Below, piece by piece: positions 7,786 through 9,829 of a stretch of DNA of 9,829 bases. Position 1 is the stretch's first letter; every line of letters begins with the position of its first letter. The stretch covers positions 1 to 9,829 of the forward strand of contig JBMNOA010000047.1 in assembly GCA_050942825.1 (NCBI GenBank). The letters run 5' to 3'. Source of the DNA: CAYRML01 sp050942825 (GTDB lineage Bacteria > Bacillota > Dehalobacteriia > UBA4068). The notes beneath the pieces were generated by a model. It searched no databases. It saw nothing but the letters and a program-made list of their open reading frames with translations, and had not been told where the DNA came from. Position numbers and translations under genes: made by a program.

Positions 7786-7823
7786 CGTTTCTGTAAAAAA
7801 TCCTCCGCTCAAAATGGCTCCAA

Positions 7824-7845
7824 ATCTCCAGTGGAAACTGGAGGT
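7824..7845 (+). promoter_or_regulatory. SD-sequestering hairpin ahead of the zinc-finger gene
   Basis: ATCTCCAGT (7824-7832) and ACTGGAGGT (7837-7845) form a 9-bp stem with a single G-U pair, capped by a GGAA loop, which fits the GNRA tetraloop class. The 3' arm contains the whole GGAGG (7840-7844) that serves the ATG at 7855 (10 nt spacing), so the folded mRNA would hide the ribosome binding site. A separate CCTCC at 7802-7806 could also pair with the same GGAGG. The pairing is seen directly; a regulatory role is inference. Confidence 0.6.
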
Positions 7846-7854
7846 GAAAGCATC

Positions 7855-8274
7855 ATGACCAGTGATCAGAAGATAAAAATCGCCGAGCTCCGCAGCGCCG
7901 GATTCGGTTATGCCAATATAGCGAATGCCCTCGGCCTTACGAAAAATCAGGTGGTGTCCTACTGCCATAGGAACGGCCTCGAAGGTGAGAAAGGAACCGT
8001 GGCTCAAGCAGACAAGCCGGAGGTCGGCTGCTGCAAAAACTGCGGAAAGCCCATCGTGCAGGTGCCCGGCAGGAAGCAGGTCAAGTTCTGCTCCGACGAG
8101 TGCTGCCAAAGCTGGTGGAACTCCCATCCGGAAGCCGTCAACCGAAAGGCTGTGTACACCTTTACCTGTGCCTGCTGTGGAAAGCCCTTCACTGCCTATG
8201 GAAATAAGAGCCGCAAGTACTGTTCACATTCCTGTTACATCACCGGGCGATTCGGAGGTGGCAGTCATGGATGA
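7855..8274 (+). CDS. Small HTH + double zinc-finger protein of the recombinase cassette
   Basis: This 139-residue protein probably binds DNA. Residues 5-42 form a helix-turn-helix like those of sigma-70 region 4 or resolvases (IAELRSAGFGYANIANALGL then TKNQVVSYCHRNGL). Two cysteine knuckles follow: Cys60-x2-Cys63 with Cys79-x3-Cys83, and Cys105-x2-Cys108 with Cys123-x3-Cys127, each a likely zinc site. Relatives are often labelled as sigma-70-like in databases, but there is no core sigma region here, so I would not call it a sigma factor. An in-frame GTG at 7756 would give a longer product, but it lies inside the terminator stem, and the ATG at 7855 has a GGAGG site. The stop overlaps the next start by 8 nt. 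Its place ahead of a serine recombinase suggests a regulator or accessory factor of recombination; this is inference. Confidence 0.75.
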   Translation: MTSDQKIKIAELRSAGFGYANIANALGLTKNQVVSYCHRNGLEGEKGTVAQADKPEVGCCKNCGKPIVQVPGRKQVKFCSDECCQSWWNSHPEAVNRKAVYTFTCACCGKPFTAYGNKSRKYCSHSCYITGRFGGGSHG

Positions 8275-8437
8275 GGATCAGTTCGAGCGGGAAAAGCTCT
8301 ATCAGGCCAGCATGAATATGTTTCAGACCATGCTCAAGGACGGCCTTATCACCGAGGAGCAGTACGCCATAATTGATACAAAAATGCGGGAGAAATACCA
8401 GCCGATATTCGGCACATTATTTTCCGAAAACGCTTGA
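8267..8437 (+). CDS. SHOCT-like small protein
   Basis: This 56-residue protein starts 8 nt inside the end of the zinc-finger gene, 8 nt after GGAGG (8254-8258), so the two are translationally coupled. It is rich in charged residues and has no membrane segment. The middle part reads QTMLKDGLITEEQYAII, matching the SHOCT short C-terminal domain pattern (a helix, then a Gly-Leu-Ile-Thr-Glu-Glu turn, then a second helix), and it ends near KYQPIFGTLF. SHOCT domains usually sit at the end of larger proteins and mediate oligomerisation or nucleic-acid-related contacts; stand-alone versions next to serine recombinases occur in Firmicutes elements. Function here is unknown. Size and location make it a candidate recombination directionality factor, which is only a hypothesis. 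Confidence 0.75.
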   Translation: MDEDQFEREKLYQASMNMFQTMLKDGLITEEQYAIIDTKMREKYQPIFGTLFSENA

Positions 8438-8487
8438 TAAATAAGGCTTTTAGAGTGATGTATAGTAGCTGGAAAGGAGTGATTCAA

Positions 8488-9829
8488 ATGGCGAAGATCA
8501 CGAAAATAGAGCCGCAGATACCGGCGCTTCCGACCAGAAAAAAGGTCGCAGCCTACGCCCGCGTGTCAATGGAAACAGAACGGCTCCACCATTCCCTCTC
8601 CTCCCAGATCAGCTACTATTCGGAGCTTATTCAGAACAACCCGGAGTGGGAATATGTCGGCGTCTATGCTGACGAGGCCATAACCGGCACCATCGCCAAG
8701 AAGCGCGATGAGTTCCAGCGCCTGATTGCAGACTGCGAGGCCGGAAAGATCGATATTGTGCTCACTAAGAGCATATCAAGATTTGCCCGGAACACCGTAG
8801 ACCTCTTAAAGACCGTCCGACACTTAAAGGAGCTGGGCATCAGCGTCCGGTTTGAAAAGGAGAACATCGACAGTCTCTCCGGCGACGGTGAGGTCATGCT
8901 GACGCTCCTCGCTTCCTTCGCACAGTCGGAATCGGAAAGCATCAGCAACAATGTGAAATGGGGAGTCCGCAAGCGCATGGAGCAAGGCACTCCGAACGGA
9001 CACTTCCGGGTGTACGGCTACCGCTGGGAAGGCGATCAGCTGGTCATTGTCCCGGAGGAGGCTGTCATCGTAAAGCGCATCTACCAGAACTTCCTTGATG
9101 GGAAGTCCCGCCTCGAAACGGAGCGCGAGTTTGCCGCCGAAGGCATCACCACGAGGGACGGCTGCCGCTGGGTGGATTCCAACATCAAGGTCGTGCTTTC
9201 CAACATTACCTACACCGGGAACATGCTCCTGCAGAAGGAATACATCGCAGACCCGATTTCCAAGAAGCGCAAGAAAAACCACGGCGAGCTGCCGCAGTAC
9301 TACGTGGAGAACACCCACGAGGCCATTATCCCGATGGAGACCTTCCAATATGTGCAGGACGAGATGGCACGACGCAGGGAGCTTGGAGCTTTTGCCAACA
9401 AGAGCCTGAACATCACCTGCTTCACGGCAAAGCTCAAGTGTGAGAAATGCGGCAAGAGCTACGTCCGGAACACCAGAAAGAACCGGGCAAAAATGACACA
9501 GCTCGGCGATCAGCTGGTCGGCTGGGTATGCGGTTCCAGCAAAAAGAAAAACGGCGAGTGCAAGGCGATGGAGATCCCGGAGTACATACTCCGGCAAAAA
9601 TGCGCGGAGGCACTCGGCCTTGAGGAATTTGACGAGGATGCCTTCGCAAAGCAGATCGAGGTCATAACCATTCCGGAGCAGGGTATCCTCAATTTCCACA
9701 TGACAGACGGCACGCTCAAAACCCTCACATGGGTAAGCACTGCCAAGAAGGATGCATGGACAGAGGAAGCCCGGAATAAGGCCTCGGCCTACCGCAGGAA
9801 CCACGCCATTAAGCGTGACGATGTATCCT
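8488..9829 (+). CDS. Large serine recombinase / integrase, 3' end outside window
   Basis: The visible 447 residues belong to a large serine recombinase that cuts and joins attachment sites to integrate or excise the element. The resolvase-type catalytic domain covers about residues 18-160: YARVS gives nucleophile Ser27 and Arg25, SISRFAR carries the conserved Ser97/Arg98/Arg101 region, and FAQSESESISNNVKWG begins the long linking helix. The recombinase DNA-binding domain follows (about 170-290, with GYRW, IYQNFLDGKS and NITYTGNMLLQKEY). A zinc ribbon is at Cys318-x2-Cys321 with Cys348 and Cys358. After this the frame stays open to the right edge, so the C-terminal coiled-coil part is incomplete. 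The ATG is 8 nt after AAAGGAG (8473-8479), 50 nt past the SHOCT gene, and no terminator lies between them. All catalytic landmarks are intact, so the enzyme looks active. Confidence 0.93.
   Translation, partial: MAKITKIEPQIPALPTRKKVAAYARVSMETERLHHSLSSQISYYSELIQNNPEWEYVGVYADEAITGTIAKKRDEFQRLIADCEAGKIDIVLTKSISRFARNTVDLLKTVRHLKELGISVRFEKENIDSLSGDGEVMLTLLASFAQSESESISNNVKWGVRKRMEQGTPNGHFRVYGYRWEGDQLVIVPEEAVIVKRIYQNFLDGKSRLETEREFAAEGITTRDGCRWVDSNIKVVLSNITYTGNMLLQKEYIADPISKKRKKNHGELPQYYVENTHEAIIPMETFQYVQDEMARRRELGAFANKSLNITCFTAKLKCEKCGKSYVRNTRKNRAKMTQLGDQLVGWVCGSSKKKNGECKAMEIPEYILRQKCAEALGLEEFDEDAFAKQIEVITIPEQGILNFHMTDGTLKTLTWVSTAKKDAWTEEARNKASAYRRNHAIKRDDVS

Noticed and set aside
7756..7854. In-frame GTG extension of the zinc-finger protein
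   Set aside because: The GTG lies in the stem of the terminator, has no Shine-Dalgarno sequence, and the added 33 residues look non-coding; the ATG at 7855 has GGAGG ahead of it.
8434..8466. Possible promoter ahead of the recombinase (TTGATA and TATAGT)
   Set aside because: The spacer between the two elements is 21 nt, too long for a normal promoter, and the alternative -10 at 17 nt is a poor match. Left out for lack of support.
8824..9804. Long open frame on the - strand (326 codons) across the recombinase gene
   Set aside because: It lies wholly antisense to a confidently identified recombinase with all catalytic motifs, and its Leu/Val/Ala-rich product has no recognisable motif. It is explained by the codon bias of the + strand gene.
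1..9829. CRISPR arrays, tRNA or rRNA genes, insertion sequences
   Set aside because: No regularly spaced repeats, cloverleaf patterns or transposase genes with terminal inverted repeats were found by eye. The only repeats seen are the protein-coding 33-nt units near the left edge.

Overview
The window reads as the late end of a temperate siphophage-type prophage in a Gram-positive host, most likely a gut Clostridia (Firmicutes/Bacillota) species. The supporting signs are strong AGGAGG-type ribosome binding sites before nearly every gene, a tape-measure C-terminus and holin of Firmicutes phage type, a GH25/CHAP/Cpl-7/LysM endolysin, and a large serine recombinase of the kind common in gut Firmicutes elements. 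Base composition is slightly GC-rich by eye. The host assignment is inference; no host gene is visible.

All genes lie on the + strand and are tightly packed, with no gene-free stretch over 300 bases. Region 1 (1-5759) is the tail and adsorption module: the C-terminus of a tape measure protein, a 120-residue tail protein, a 757-residue tail hub or tail-associated protein, and two tail-tip or adsorption proteins without a recognisable family. Four of these five genes overlap or nearly abut, which implies translational coupling. A good intrinsic terminator (5784-5816) closes the module.

Region 2 (5844-7731) is the lysis module: a holin of the Cp-1/TcdE-like family followed by a four-domain endolysin with two different catalytic domains and two different wall-binding domains. 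It ends at a second intrinsic terminator (7748-7785) whose hairpin is capped by a C(UUCG)G tetraloop.

Region 3 (7855-9829) is a recombination cassette: a small HTH plus double zinc-knuckle protein, a 56-residue SHOCT-like protein whose start overlaps it, and a large serine recombinase that runs off the right edge. The first gene is preceded by a 9-bp GNRA-capped hairpin that buries its own Shine-Dalgarno sequence, so the cassette may be under translational control. The tightly linked trio of zinc-finger protein, SHOCT protein and recombinase is the part of the window most likely to contain undescribed biology, for example a recombination-directionality or recombinase-regulation function.
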